This document shows, piece by piece, positions 52,629 through 60,568 of a stretch of 64,000 nt of DNA. A program made the position numbers and the translations under genes. Positions within the stretch are counted from its first letter, which is position 1, and every line of letters begins with the position of its first letter. The notes under the pieces are model-generated. The model was not told the origin of the DNA, made no database searches, and saw only the letters and a program-made list of their open reading frames with translations. The DNA is from Flavobacterium hydrophilum (GTDB lineage Bacteria; Bacteroidota; Bacteroidia; Flavobacteriales; Flavobacteriaceae), in contig NZ_QJHL01000001.1 of the NCBI RefSeq assembly GCF_003202405.1, forward strand, positions 62,001-126,000. Direction: 5' to 3'.

Positions 52629-53693
52629 TTACTGATACAAAGCATTAATTTTCTGCCATAAAACTTTATCAAAATCAGATAAGGCAAGATTTTCGTCATC
52701 TGCAGCATCTCCCATTCTGATGACAACCATTTTCTTGCTCGGTATTACATATATTTTTTGATCGTTTTTTCCTAGAGCCATAAACATATCGTTTGGTGCT
52801 GTTGGGATTACGCTTCCCTGAAAAGTAAGCTGTGATTGGGGAAGATGATAATTCGCTTTTCCGTTTAGCCACCATAAATAGCCATATCCTAAATTAATGT
52901 TTTGAGATGTAGTGGTAGCTTCATTGAAATAAGCCTCATTCAAAATGGTAGTATTCTCCCATTTTCCTTTGTTTAACATTAATAAACCAAAACGTGCCAT
53001 ACTTCTGGTGTTGCTGGTATAAACGCTGTTTACATCTATTTGAACCCACGTGCCATTCATTCCGATTTTATCTCTCAATTTTGTATTGAAATAGGTTGAC
53101 CAGTTTTGTCCGCTTGCAGCTGCAACAACATCCTGCAGTTTTACATATACATTATGATACGCCCAGCGTGTACCTGCATCGGCTTTGTAAATTAAATTTG
53201 TGGGTTCAACTTCATCTGTGCTGTCGTCAAGACCGGATGTCATAGTAAGGAGATGTTTACAGGAAATTAAATTCTCTTTCGGAAGTGTTTCGCTTGTCCA
53301 GTTGGTACCAAGATATTTAGAAACTTTATCATTGATGTTGAGTAAGCCTTCCTGTTGTGCAATTCCTGTAACGGTAGCCGTTAGTGTTTTTCCTGCGCTT
53401 GCCCAATACCAGGGTTTGGTTGCAGAATGGTCGCCGAAATAATTTTCTAAAACGATTCGGCCATTTACCAATATGATAAATGATTTGGAATGTTTAAGTT
53501 CTAAATAATCTAATAATGGCTGAACGGCATTCTGATTCCATTTTAGGTCTGAAATTGATGTTGTCTCCCATGTATTTCCGGTTATGGGAGGAAAGTACAT
53601 GGTTTGTGTTGGAGTGGTTTCAGAATTGTTATCATCTTTACTGCAACTTATACACAATAATAAGATGATTAATTTGCAAATTGTTTTGGTCAT
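52629..53693 (-). CDS. Serine hydrolase lipoprotein, class C beta-lactamase fold
   Basis: 354 residues. The lipoprotein signal ends LLLCISCSKDDN. The SxxK catalytic motif is ASAGKTLTATV, the Tyr motif is WAYHNVYVKL (Tyr-x-Asn), and YLWWLNGKANYH-type loops and MFMALGKNDQKIYVIPS complete the fold. Members hydrolyse D-Ala peptides, esters or beta-lactams; as a lipoprotein near general genes, esterase or peptidase activity is more likely than resistance. Convergent with the archaemetzincin gene; own promoter at 53722-53729. Confidence 0.87.
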   Translation of the reverse strand: MTKTICKLIILLLCISCSKDDNNSETTPTQTMYFPPITGNTWETTSISDLKWNQNAVQPLLDYLELKHSKSFIILVNGRIVLENYFGDHSATKPWYWASAGKTLTATVTGIAQQEGLLNINDKVSKYLGTNWTSETLPKENLISCKHLLTMTSGLDDSTDEVEPTNLIYKADAGTRWAYHNVYVKLQDVVAAASGQNWSTYFNTKLRDKIGMNGTWVQIDVNSVYTSNTRSMARFGLLMLNKGKWENTTILNEAYFNEATTTSQNINLGYGYLWWLNGKANYHLPQSQLTFQGSVIPTAPNDMFMALGKNDQKIYVIPSKKMVVIRMGDAADDENLALSDFDKVLWQKINALYQ

Positions 53694-53721
53694 GGTTTAG
53701 GTTTTTGGTTTGGGGTTTGAC

Positions 53722-53729
53722 CAAAAATA
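53722..53729 (-). promoter_or_regulatory. -7 box of the serine hydrolase gene
   Basis: Minus-strand TATTTTTG (plus CAAAAATA), full consensus match, 28 bp upstream of the ATG. Confidence 0.5.
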
Positions 53730-53785
53730 TGTAAAATAGTTTAATTGGTTTTGCTGATTTTAATTTCTTTTTCATCTTATAAGAT

Positions 53786-53793
53786 TATCTTTG
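53786..53793 (+). promoter_or_regulatory. -7 box upstream of the 146-residue lipoprotein gene
   Basis: TATCTTTG, full consensus match. The resulting leader of about 120 nt would include hairpin repeat copy 4. Confidence 0.45.
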
Positions 53794-53829
53794 TAGTCTA
53801 ATAGAATTTCTTTTGAATACCGAAGCCCT

Positions 53830-53905
53830 AGCCCTGATGGAAGCGGCATCCTTTTATGGCAGGTTTTGCCATAAAAGATACAGCGGACAGCAGGAAACAG
53901 CTTCT
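53830..53905 (+). repeat. Dispersed hairpin repeat, copy 4
   Basis: AGCCCTGATGGAAGCGGC, ATC, then the stem CTTTTATGGCA/TGCCATAAAAG, then ATACAGCGGACAGCAGG. The stem differs from copy 1 (GTGGCG versus ATGGCA) with matching changes on the other arm. Confidence 0.8.
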
Positions 53906-53921
53906 TATTAAATAATATAAT

Positions 53922-54362
53922 ATGAAAAACACTTTTATGATTTTGGTTGTATCGCTTTTGTTTGTAAGCTGCAAACAGGAAATAAAACCCGCAGATATTT
54001 CAAAACTGAATGGTTACTGGGAAATTGAAAAAGTGGTTTTTGATAAAGGTGAAGAGAAGGCTTACGGAATGAATGAGAATTTTGATTATTTTCAGATTAA
54101 AGGAACTAAAGGAACCCGAACCAAGGTAATGGCACAACTGGACGGGACTTTCCTGACTACTGATACTTTTGAAAATGTATCGGTTCGGTTTACAGACAAA
54201 GGAACTTTTTTGGACTATAAAACGGATTACGCAAAATGGAGTGAGGAGTTAATTTCGATTTCGGATGAAGTTTTTGTGGTAAAAAACGATCAGAATAAGG
54301 AATATCATTATAAAAAATCAGGACCAGTAAATTTATTAAACGATGGCAAAAAGACTAAATAA
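53922..54362 (+). CDS. Lipocalin-like lipoprotein, unknown function
   Basis: 146 residues. The lipoprotein signal ends LLFVSCKQEI (Cys17). The mature part begins LNGYWEIEKVVFDKGEEKAYG, the W-x-I pattern of lipocalin-like calycin domains, and has regularly spaced beta strands. It overlaps the downstream DUF721 gene by 20 bp, which is conserved in many flavobacteria as far as I recall. Function unknown; small-molecule binding possible. Confidence 0.75.
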   Translation: MKNTFMILVVSLLFVSCKQEIKPADISKLNGYWEIEKVVFDKGEEKAYGMNENFDYFQIKGTKGTRTKVMAQLDGTFLTTDTFENVSVRFTDKGTFLDYKTDYAKWSEELISISDEVFVVKNDQNKEYHYKKSGPVNLLNDGKKTK

Positions 54363-54639
54363 CGAAAGTACAATTGGGGCTGTTTTGCAACAGATTATCC
54401 AGGTAAATAAATTACAACCGGGAATGGACCAGATTGATGTTCGGGATGCCTGGAAGGAATTGATGGGGAGCGGTGTGAATACGTATACTAAAAATGTAAT
54501 TTTGAAAGGAAGTACACTGTATGTTGAACTGGGATCTGCTGTTTTAAGGGAAGAACTGAGTCACGGTAAATCTAAAATTGTAAAAATGATAAATGAAGAG
54601 TTAGGTCGTGATGTTGTTAAGGATGTGATTTTACGATAG
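54343..54639 (+). CDS. DUF721 (DciA-like) protein
   Basis: 98 residues. QIIQVNKLQPGMDQIDVRDA, WKELMGSGVNTYTKNVILKG and LYVELGSAVLREELSHGKSKIVKMINEELG match DUF721, the family of DciA, which loads the replicative helicase DnaB in many bacteria lacking DnaC. Here it is only the core domain. Its gene overlaps the preceding lipoprotein gene by 20 bp. DnaB loading is inferred from the family. Confidence 0.85.
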   Translation: MAKRLNNESTIGAVLQQIIQVNKLQPGMDQIDVRDAWKELMGSGVNTYTKNVILKGSTLYVELGSAVLREELSHGKSKIVKMINEELGRDVVKDVILR

Positions 54640-54646
54640 ACTTGCT

Positions 54647-54808
54647 TAGACATCTTAGATTTTTAGACTGGCTTAGATTTTTAGATTTTAGATTGATAAA
54701 AAAAAGATAAAATAATTAAACAACAAAACCCACTTCAATTGAAGTGGGTTTTGTTGTTTATCAAGAAATCTAAGTTAGTTTAAAAATCTAACAATTAAGA
54801 TGTCTAAA
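54647..54808. repeat. Large imperfect inverted repeat with a terminator core
   Basis: The centre, 54721-54756, is a perfect 36-bp palindrome (CAACAAAACCCACTTCAA and its complement) that serves as a bidirectional terminator between DUF721 and ndk. The flanks are also complementary: AGACATCTTAGATTTTTAGA near 54647 pairs imperfectly with the TCTAA/AGATGTCT-containing region at 54764-54808. The whole forms one hairpin of about 160 nt. Confidence 0.75.
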
Positions 54809-55228
54809 TTAAAATTGCTCTCTTCCGGCAAAGTGGAATGCACCTTCTATAGCAGCATTTTCATCGCTGTCTGAACCGTGAACTGCATTTTCTCCAATAG
54901 AAGTTGCGTATGCTTTACGGATAGTTCCTTCAGCAGCCTCAGCAGGGTTTGTAGCACCGATTAAAGTTCTGAAATCTTCTACAGCATTGTCTTTTTCTAA
55001 AATAGCTGCAACGATTGGTCCGCGTGACATAAATTCTACCAATTCTCCGTAGAAAGGTCTTTCTGCGTGAACTGCGTAAAAAGCTTTTGCATCAGCTACA
55101 GTCAATTGCGTTAATTTTAATGAAACGATTTTGAAACCTCCGTTTGTAATCATTGCCAGGATATTTCCGATGTGTCCGTTTGCAACTGCATCAGGTTTAA
55201 TCATGGTAAAAGTTCTATTTGTAGCCAT
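54809..55228 (-). CDS. ndk: Nucleoside diphosphate kinase
   Basis: 139 residues. Transfers the gamma phosphate of ATP to NDPs through a phospho-His. The active site is [14 protein letters not shown] (His117), with [16 protein letters not shown] at the N-terminus and [13 protein letters not shown] in the middle. Single-gene unit with its own promoter box at 55253-55260. Confidence 0.98.
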   Translation of the reverse strand: MATNRTFTMIKPDAVANGHIGNILAMITNGGFKIVSLKLTQLTVADAKAFYAVHAERPFYGELVEFMSRGPIVAAILEKDNAVEDFRTLIGATNPAEAAEGTIRKAYATSIGENAVHGSDSDENAAIEGAFHFAGREQF

Positions 55229-55252
55229 TTTTTGTGTTTTTTAAATTTGGTG

Positions 55253-55260
55253 CAAAAATA
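55253..55260 (-). promoter_or_regulatory. -7 box of ndk
   Basis: Minus-strand TATTTTTG, full consensus match, 25 bp upstream of the ATG. Confidence 0.55.
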
Positions 55261-55360
55261 GAACTTTTTTGTGAATTGATTTTAATATATTCATAATTAA
55301 AATAGGTCAGAATGATGTTTTGAATAATAAAAATATAAATTATGAATCAGATACAAAAAA

Positions 55361-55384
55361 AGAGACGCACAACAGTGCGTCTCT
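55361..55384 (-). terminator. Terminator of the HGSNAT-like gene
   Basis: AGAGACGCAC (55361-55370) pairs with GTGCGTCTCT (55375-55384), followed by a T run on the minus strand. This GAGACGCAC palindrome is a form of terminator repeat I recall in other bacterial genomes. Confidence 0.75.
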
Positions 55385-55404
55385 ACAAATACGTCGAAAT
55401 GTTT

Positions 55405-56676
55405 TTAAACTTTAAATATTAATTTATTTCTGTAGAATATCCACAAAATAAATGTCCAGATGCAAACATAAACTAATGCACCAGCTAATGAGGCTGTCAT
55501 TGGGTTACTGAAGAACGGCGCAATCCAGAAGTGGTATAAGAAATCTAAAAGATTGGTCTGCTCTTCGGGATTTTTGGGATTTTGAAACTGAATCATTACT
55601 AAAGCCTGTGGTATAATTTGAGAGCTAAAAAATACAATCATTGGATTTACACCCCAGATCAGGAAGGGTTTAAATCCTTTTTTGTAGTTGGCAATATCAA
55701 TAAGATAATACAATATGGTAAAAAATACGGTTGCTAATCCTGTTGTAAATAAAACATAACTGCTTGTCCAAAGCGATTTGTTGATTGGAAAAATCAAATC
55801 CCAAAGTAATCCTAAAATGATAAGTACAGCGCCAATCCTGCCCATTTTTAGTGCTTTTTTAATTTTAGAACTATCACTTTGTAAAAACTGTCCAATTAAT
55901 AATCCTATAATTCCATTTACAATTGATGGAATTGTGCTTAAAATTCCTTCCGGATCCCATGTGACAGTACCGCTGTACATATGACCTTTTAGCAAAATAC
56001 TATCAAACCATGATGCCAGATTGGTTCCTTTTTCAAGATTTGCTTCTCCAATTCCGGGAACGGGAATTAGTGTCATTATTCCCCAATATCCTAATAATAA
56101 AACTGTTCCGGTTATAATTTGTGTTTTTAAAGTCGTTTTTAGATATAAAAGTGAGACTACGAAATATACAATGGCAATTCGTTGTAAAACTCCCGGAAGT
56201 CTTACATCATGATATGCTTCAATACCACTGTAAGCCAGAACCAGATAAATAAGCAGAATTGAAAAAGCTAAAATGTTTTTTACTTTAGAACTAAAACTTC
56301 CCATTAAGGCATAACCAACAGCAATAGTTATGGCTAAACGACCAATAAGAAGTGGAATTCCATCAAGCCCAAATAATTGAATTTTACCAAAAAAGTTGAA
56401 GAAAATCCCCAGACACAACATTCGCAACGAACGAATCAGGATTTTACTGAAAGTAGTATTGTCATAAAATTTGTCAGGCATTGCAAGCGGAACAGCAACT
56501 CCCATAATAAAAACAAAAAAAGGGAATACCAAATCGGTTGGCGTGCATCCGTGCCAGTCGGCATGTAACAGAGGAGGATAAACATTGCCCCAGTCTCCGG
56601 GATTGTTGACAATTGTCATTAATAAAATAGTGAGTCCACGAAAGACATCTAGCGAAATTAAGCGTTCTTTTACCAT
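55405..56676 (-). CDS. HGSNAT-like membrane acetyltransferase (DUF5009)
   Basis: 423 residues with about ten helices. RLISLDVFRGLTILLMTIVN, the N-terminal DVFRG motif, and HADWHGCTPTDLVFPFFVFI match the family of human heparan-alpha-glucosaminide N-acetyltransferase and its bacterial relatives (DUF5009). The His in HADWHG is the counterpart of the acetyl-carrying His region. It would move acetyl groups across the membrane to a sugar amine; in Bacteroidota the acceptor is unknown. Confidence 0.85.
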   Translation of the reverse strand: MVKERLISLDVFRGLTILLMTIVNNPGDWGNVYPPLLHADWHGCTPTDLVFPFFVFIMGVAVPLAMPDKFYDNTTFSKILIRSLRMLCLGIFFNFFGKIQLFGLDGIPLLIGRLAITIAVGYALMGSFSSKVKNILAFSILLIYLVLAYSGIEAYHDVRLPGVLQRIAIVYFVVSLLYLKTTLKTQIITGTVLLLGYWGIMTLIPVPGIGEANLEKGTNLASWFDSILLKGHMYSGTVTWDPEGILSTIPSIVNGIIGLLIGQFLQSDSSKIKKALKMGRIGAVLIILGLLWDLIFPINKSLWTSSYVLFTTGLATVFFTILYYLIDIANYKKGFKPFLIWGVNPMIVFFSSQIIPQALVMIQFQNPKNPEEQTNLLDFLYHFWIAPFFSNPMTASLAGALVYVCIWTFILWIFYRNKLIFKV

Positions 56677-56845
56677 TGGTTTTGGGTAAATTGGTTAATT
56701 AATAATTTTTAAAAATCGCTATTTGGTTTAGGGAATAATAATTTTGAGAAGAGAGGTGGTTATTTGTTTCTCAAGATTATTACAAAATTATTTTTGCTGC
56801 AAATTAATCTTTTTTTGATGAGTAATTCAGTAATATATGCTCTGT

Positions 56846-58435
56846 TTATATTGTTATGATATCGAAATTGTGTTCTAATGGTTTTAGTTTCTGAATTAAA
56901 AGCGGAATCAGTTGTTCTCCTTTCTCTAAATAAAATTCAGAAAAATTAGCCTGACGTTCCTGTAAACTCTTATTTGGGAATAACTCAAATTGTAAATCAG
57001 TTACGCGTTGTAATTCGTCATCTAATTTTCTTTTTTGAGCTTTCAGTAAACGTTTTTCCAGATTTTCCAACCCTTTTTTCTGTTTGGCTTCCTGTGCTTT
57101 TACAGCTCCCGAAAATGATTTATCCGTTTGATCTGCTAATTCGTAAAGATATTTAAATTGTTGTTCTAATGTTTCTTTTTGAACAGATAAATCAATTGGA
57201 AATGCAGATAATTTATGTGTGATTGTATTCACTAAATCAGCAGGTTTAGTAAACAAATCAGCCCAGCTTAAATTTAAATTATCAGCTTTTCTTGCTTGTT
57301 TTTCAGTTGCTAAAAGAACGGAATTTCGAACTAAAAGTATTGGGAAAGAAATATTTACGGAATCAAAAAATGACTTCAATTCAAGCCAGTAAGCGATTTC
57401 CCCGCCTCCGCCAATGTAACAAAGATTGGGTAAAATAATTTCCTGATAAAGCGGACGCATGATCACGTTTGGGCTGAATTTTTCAGGATTGCTTTCCAGT
57501 AATTTCAGAATTTCGTCTTTTGAAAATGAAATTCGGGTATTGTTTACGTAATATTGATCTTTTTCAAAAATGATTCTTTCTCGCAGATTATCTTCGATAT
57601 AAAACAAATTGATTTCGCGCGGATTTACCTGAACGCTGTAATCTCCAAGCTTTTCAATGGTTTTTTGAACTGTTTTGAAAGAAGTCTGCTTTTCTAATTC
57701 TTCTTCTGCATATGGAATAAAAGCACGTTTTAAATCTGCATCATCACCGTCTAAAATAATTAAGCCATAATTAGCAAATAAATTATTGGCTAAAAAACGT
57801 GTTGCATCAGCAAGATTATCATGTTTCAGATAAGCATCTTCAAACAGTTTTTTCAGAGTATTGGCATTCGTGCTTGATCCTAATTCCAAAGCATAAATTT
57901 CCAAAAATTCGGCTAAACCTTCAGTTGAAAGTCTCCCAACAGGTCCTGTACTTTCTTTGTTCCAACGGAATTTTTTCCCTTTGAAATTGAAATAATTGAT
58001 CTCTTCAAAGTCATGATCTTCAGTTGCCATCCAGTAAATCGGAATAAAATTATTCGATGGGTATTTCGACTTTAATTCTTTGGTAAGATTAATAGTTGAA
58101 ATAATTTTATAAAGAAAATATAATGGACCGCTGAATAAATTTAGCTGATGTCCTGTGGTAATTGTAAATGTATTTTCGAGCGCTAAAAGTTCAATATTTT
58201 GTTTAGTCGAATCTGAGATTTCGATATTTTGATATTGTTTTTTTAACGTATTTACTAGCGGAATTCGGTTTGCATTATCAAAATTTGATTGCTTTTCGAC
58301 GATTTGTTTTTCGAAATTTTCAAGTGTTGGAAAATGATTGTACAGCGGTTTTAATTCTGGTTTCTGATCTAAATAGTCTTGCATCAATTTAGAGAAATAC
58401 CCTGAGTTTTGATAGCTGATACAGTCGGTTGGCAT
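56846..58435 (-). CDS. bshC: Putative cysteine ligase BshC, bacillithiol synthesis
   Basis: 529 residues. The N-terminus DCISYQNSGYFSKLMQDYLDQ, the segment TITTGHQLNLFSGPLYFLYKI (Rossmann-like nucleotide loop), and SNNFIPIYWMATEDHDFEEI are characteristic of BshC, which adds cysteine to glucosaminyl-malate to complete bacillithiol. The C-terminal third is coiled coil (AKQKKGLENLEKRLLKAQKR), used for dimerisation. BshA and BshB are not in this window. Confidence 0.95.
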   Translation of the reverse strand: MPTDCISYQNSGYFSKLMQDYLDQKPELKPLYNHFPTLENFEKQIVEKQSNFDNANRIPLVNTLKKQYQNIEISDSTKQNIELLALENTFTITTGHQLNLFSGPLYFLYKIISTINLTKELKSKYPSNNFIPIYWMATEDHDFEEINYFNFKGKKFRWNKESTGPVGRLSTEGLAEFLEIYALELGSSTNANTLKKLFEDAYLKHDNLADATRFLANNLFANYGLIILDGDDADLKRAFIPYAEEELEKQTSFKTVQKTIEKLGDYSVQVNPREINLFYIEDNLRERIIFEKDQYYVNNTRISFSKDEILKLLESNPEKFSPNVIMRPLYQEIILPNLCYIGGGGEIAYWLELKSFFDSVNISFPILLVRNSVLLATEKQARKADNLNLSWADLFTKPADLVNTITHKLSAFPIDLSVQKETLEQQFKYLYELADQTDKSFSGAVKAQEAKQKKGLENLEKRLLKAQKRKLDDELQRVTDLQFELFPNKSLQERQANFSEFYLEKGEQLIPLLIQKLKPLEHNFDIITI

Positions 58436-58662
58436 AATTTTGAATTTATTTTTGACAGCTGTAAATTTAATGAAAATATGCAGTTAAAAATGGTTTTAAC
58501 GATTGCTTATGATTTGACTTTTGATTTTTGTTTTAAAAACTTTGTAATCAGGTTTTTAGTTTTTAAGAAGTTGTGTAAAATTGAAAATTTATAAAATTTG
58601 TTAAAAAACGCGAGTGTTGTGAAACTAATTTTTCTAAAACTGAATTATTTACAATGAAACTC

Positions 58663-58670
58663 TATTTTTG
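58663..58670 (+). promoter_or_regulatory. -7 box of the MHS transporter gene
   Basis: TATTTTTG, full consensus match, 27 bp before the ATG at 58698. It overlaps an in-frame TTG (58668), which rules that start out. Confidence 0.5.
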
Positions 58671-58697
58671 CAAGTAAAAAAGTTATATCACAGTAAT

Positions 58698-59975
58698 ATG
58701 AAAAGTAATCCCAATCAAAAGAACTCCTTAAAGCATGTTCTGTTTGGAAGCCTTATTGGCACCACAATTGAATTTTTTGATTTTTATATTTATGCCAATG
58801 CAGCCGTATTGGTTTTTCCTCAATTATTTTTTCCCGGTTCAGATGCTACCATGGCAACTTTAGAATCATTAGCCACTTTTTCAATTGCCTTTTTATCCCG
58901 CCCGTTAGGTTCCGCTTTTTTTGGACATTATGGAGATAAAATTGGTCGAAAATTCACCTTAGTTGCAGCCTTATTAACTATGGGAATCTCGACAGTTACC
59001 ATAGGATTTTTGCCTGGTTATGCCAGTATTGGTGTTGCCGCTCCTTTATTATTGATGCTCTGCCGATTCGGGCAAGGTGTTGGTTTAGGAGGAGAATGGG
59101 GAGGAGCCGTTTTATTGGCCATTGAAAACGCACCACCGCATAAACGTGCCTGGTACGGAATGTTTCCGCAATTGGGAGCGCCAATTGGATTACTGCTTTC
59201 CGGAGGGACTTTTTTAGTATTGACAGATTCAATGAGTAATGAAGATTTCATGAATTATGGCTGGAGAATTCCTTTTATAGCCAGTTCACTTTTGGTTATA
59301 GTTGGTTTTTATATTCGAACTAAAATCTCTGAAACGCCATCTTTTGAAAATTCTAAAAATGCTCATGAAGAAGTAAAAGTTCCGTTTTTAACTTTGGTGA
59401 AATCATATAAAAATCAATTGATTTTTGGAACATTAGGAGCTGTAACAACCTTCCTGGTATTTTATTTAATGACTGTATTTACCCTGAGCTGGGTTACTTC
59501 AGATTTAGGTTATGTAAAGAGAGATGCTTTGCTGATTCAATTGTTTTCGGTATTGTTTTTCGCTCTTTTTATTCCCATTTCAGCTTTGGTTGCCGATAAA
59601 ATTGGCCGTCGTAAAATATTAATTTTCACTACAATTGCTATTGCTGCTTTTGGATTTTTCTTTTCGTTATTCCTTAATTCCGGAAGTCCGTTTTTAGTAA
59701 CGGCTTTTGTTTGTATCGGAATGTCTCTCATGGGCTTTACTTATGGGCCTCTGGGAACATTTTTATCAGAGTTGTTTCCTACCACTGTTCGTTATTCCGG
59801 AGCTTCGTTAACTTTTAATTTGGCTGGAATTCTAGGAGCAGCATTTGCTCCCATGATTGCCATTTGGCTTGCAAGTACATATGGTTTGAATTATGTTGGT
59901 TTTTACCTGACAATTGCAGCTATTATTTCTTTAGTTTCCTTTTTAGTAATTTCTAAAAAAGTACATCAGTTTTAA
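58698..59975 (+). CDS. MFS transporter, metabolite:H+ symporter (MHS) family
   Basis: 425 residues, twelve helices. GSLIGTTIEFFDFYIYANAA (helix 1, with the conserved Glu-x-Phe-Asp), FFGHYGDKIGRKFTLV (loop 2-3 motif), and RFGQGVGLGGEWGGAVLL (helix 4) define the MHS group with ProP, ShiA and KgtP. It imports a metabolite or osmolyte with protons; the substrate is not readable. Start at the ATG since a TTG upstream lies in the promoter box. Followed by a strong terminator. Confidence 0.9.
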   Translation: MKSNPNQKNSLKHVLFGSLIGTTIEFFDFYIYANAAVLVFPQLFFPGSDATMATLESLATFSIAFLSRPLGSAFFGHYGDKIGRKFTLVAALLTMGISTVTIGFLPGYASIGVAAPLLLMLCRFGQGVGLGGEWGGAVLLAIENAPPHKRAWYGMFPQLGAPIGLLLSGGTFLVLTDSMSNEDFMNYGWRIPFIASSLLVIVGFYIRTKISETPSFENSKNAHEEVKVPFLTLVKSYKNQLIFGTLGAVTTFLVFYLMTVFTLSWVTSDLGYVKRDALLIQLFSVLFFALFIPISALVADKIGRRKILIFTTIAIAAFGFFFSLFLNSGSPFLVTAFVCIGMSLMGFTYGPLGTFLSELFPTTVRYSGASLTFNLAGILGAAFAPMIAIWLASTYGLNYVGFYLTIAAIISLVSFLVISKKVHQF

Positions 59976-59999
59976 TATTCCTAAAAACTAATTTATAGG

Positions 60000-60033
60000 G
60001 AGGTAACGAGTCATTCGTTACCTCTTTTTTTTT
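60000..60033 (+). terminator. Terminator of the MHS transporter gene
   Basis: GAGGTAACGA (60000-60009) pairs with TCGTTACCTC (60015-60024), loop GTCAT, then nine Ts. Confidence 0.9.
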
Positions 60034-60146
60034 GGAAAAATCTTAAAATAGTTGATTAATTTATGTTTCTTGAAATTTTATTTATGTATTAAGTGTTTGT
60101 ATTTTAATACTTTGAAAATATTTTTAAGAAAATTTTGTGATTTGAT

Positions 60147-60178
60147 TTGTTTATTAAAAAAATAATTCACAAAATTTG
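60147..60178 (+). promoter_or_regulatory. Candidate promoter of the rtcB leader
   Basis: TTG (60147-60149), 21 bp, then AAAATTTG (60171-60178), a one-mismatch form of TAnnTTTG. Transcription would begin near 60185, shortly before the structured leader. Confidence 0.4.
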
Positions 60179-60218
60179 CATCAGAAAATAAGTAATTAAC
60201 TATTAATAAACGAAGACA

Positions 60219-60305
60219 ATGTTTGTATTAAACCTTACCTCTCAAAACATCGCATCAGGATCAGATTCTGTTGGCATGTGTCTTCGTGGCTTTTCTCAAT
60301 CATAG
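60219..60305 (+). CDS. Putative 28-residue leader peptide
   Basis: Open frame from ATG 60219 to TAG 60305. The peptide starts MFVLNLTSQNIASG and ends MCLRGFSQS, with five to six serines and no run of a single amino acid, so it does not look like a classical amino-acid attenuator peptide. Its start codon lies inside the predicted leader stem, so translation and folding would compete. Whether it is translated is unknown. A second tiny frame, seven codons from 60323, runs through the terminator stem. Confidence 0.35.
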   Translation: MFVLNLTSQNIASGSDSVGMCLRGFSQS

Positions 60306-60329
60306 CAAATCAATTTAGAGATATGAATA

Positions 60330-60362
60330 AGCCCGAAGGAAAATAACTTTCGGGCTTTTTTT
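60330..60362 (+). terminator. Intrinsic terminator inside the rtcB leader
   Basis: AGCCCGAA (60330-60337) pairs with TTTCGGGCT (60348-60356), followed by seven Ts. It lies 206 bp before rtcB, so it must be bypassed, or rtcB has a second promoter. Confidence 0.8.
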
Positions 60363-60568
60363 ATTCTAGACACTTCAAAAATTCCCGAATATCAGAACTG
60401 AATTTATCTGTTTCAGATAAAATGTTTATCAAAATCTATTTGCTCAGATTTTGCTTGATGTTTTGCGCGTATTCTTATGCCTTAAATGTTTTAAGATAAA
60501 GCATTTCATTTTGCGAAAAAGAAACAGACAATATTGATTTTGAAAGAATTTCAATAGTAAAAAAACAA
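60363..60568 (+). other. Spacer between leader terminator and rtcB
   Basis: No convincing gene. A 7-bp hairpin TTATCTG/CAGATAA lies at 60404-60420, followed at once by a 25-codon frame (ATG 60422) with hydrophobic content that I regard as chance. No full TAnnTTTG box was found. Confidence 0.4.

Larger units (their letters stand above)
60211..60362 (+). ncRNA. Structured leader RNA (or separate sRNA) upstream of rtcB-prfH
   Basis: The stretch begins with CGAAGACA (60211-60218), which pairs perfectly with TGTCTTCG (60279-60286); the next bases ATG (60219-60221) can pair with CAT (60275-60277) around one bulged G. An alternative stem, ATGTTT (60219-60224) with AAACAT (60245-60250), excludes the ATG/CAT part. 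It ends in an intrinsic terminator at 60330-60362. Two mutually exclusive stems plus a terminator ahead of the operon resemble an attenuator. Whether transcripts read through to rtcB, 206 bp further, is not known; it could also be a free small RNA. Confidence 0.5.

Noticed and set aside
52629-53693. Serine hydrolase as an antibiotic-resistance beta-lactamase
   Set aside because: Lipoprotein form, the SAGK/YHN motif pattern and housekeeping context fit an esterase or peptidase; nothing points to resistance.
59018-59251. Overlapping minus-strand frames inside the MHS transporter gene
   Set aside because: Antisense shadows of a clearly motif-bearing gene.
60422-60499. 25-codon hydrophobic frame before rtcB
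   Set aside because: No promoter box, no start context advantage and random composition in an AT-rich spacer.
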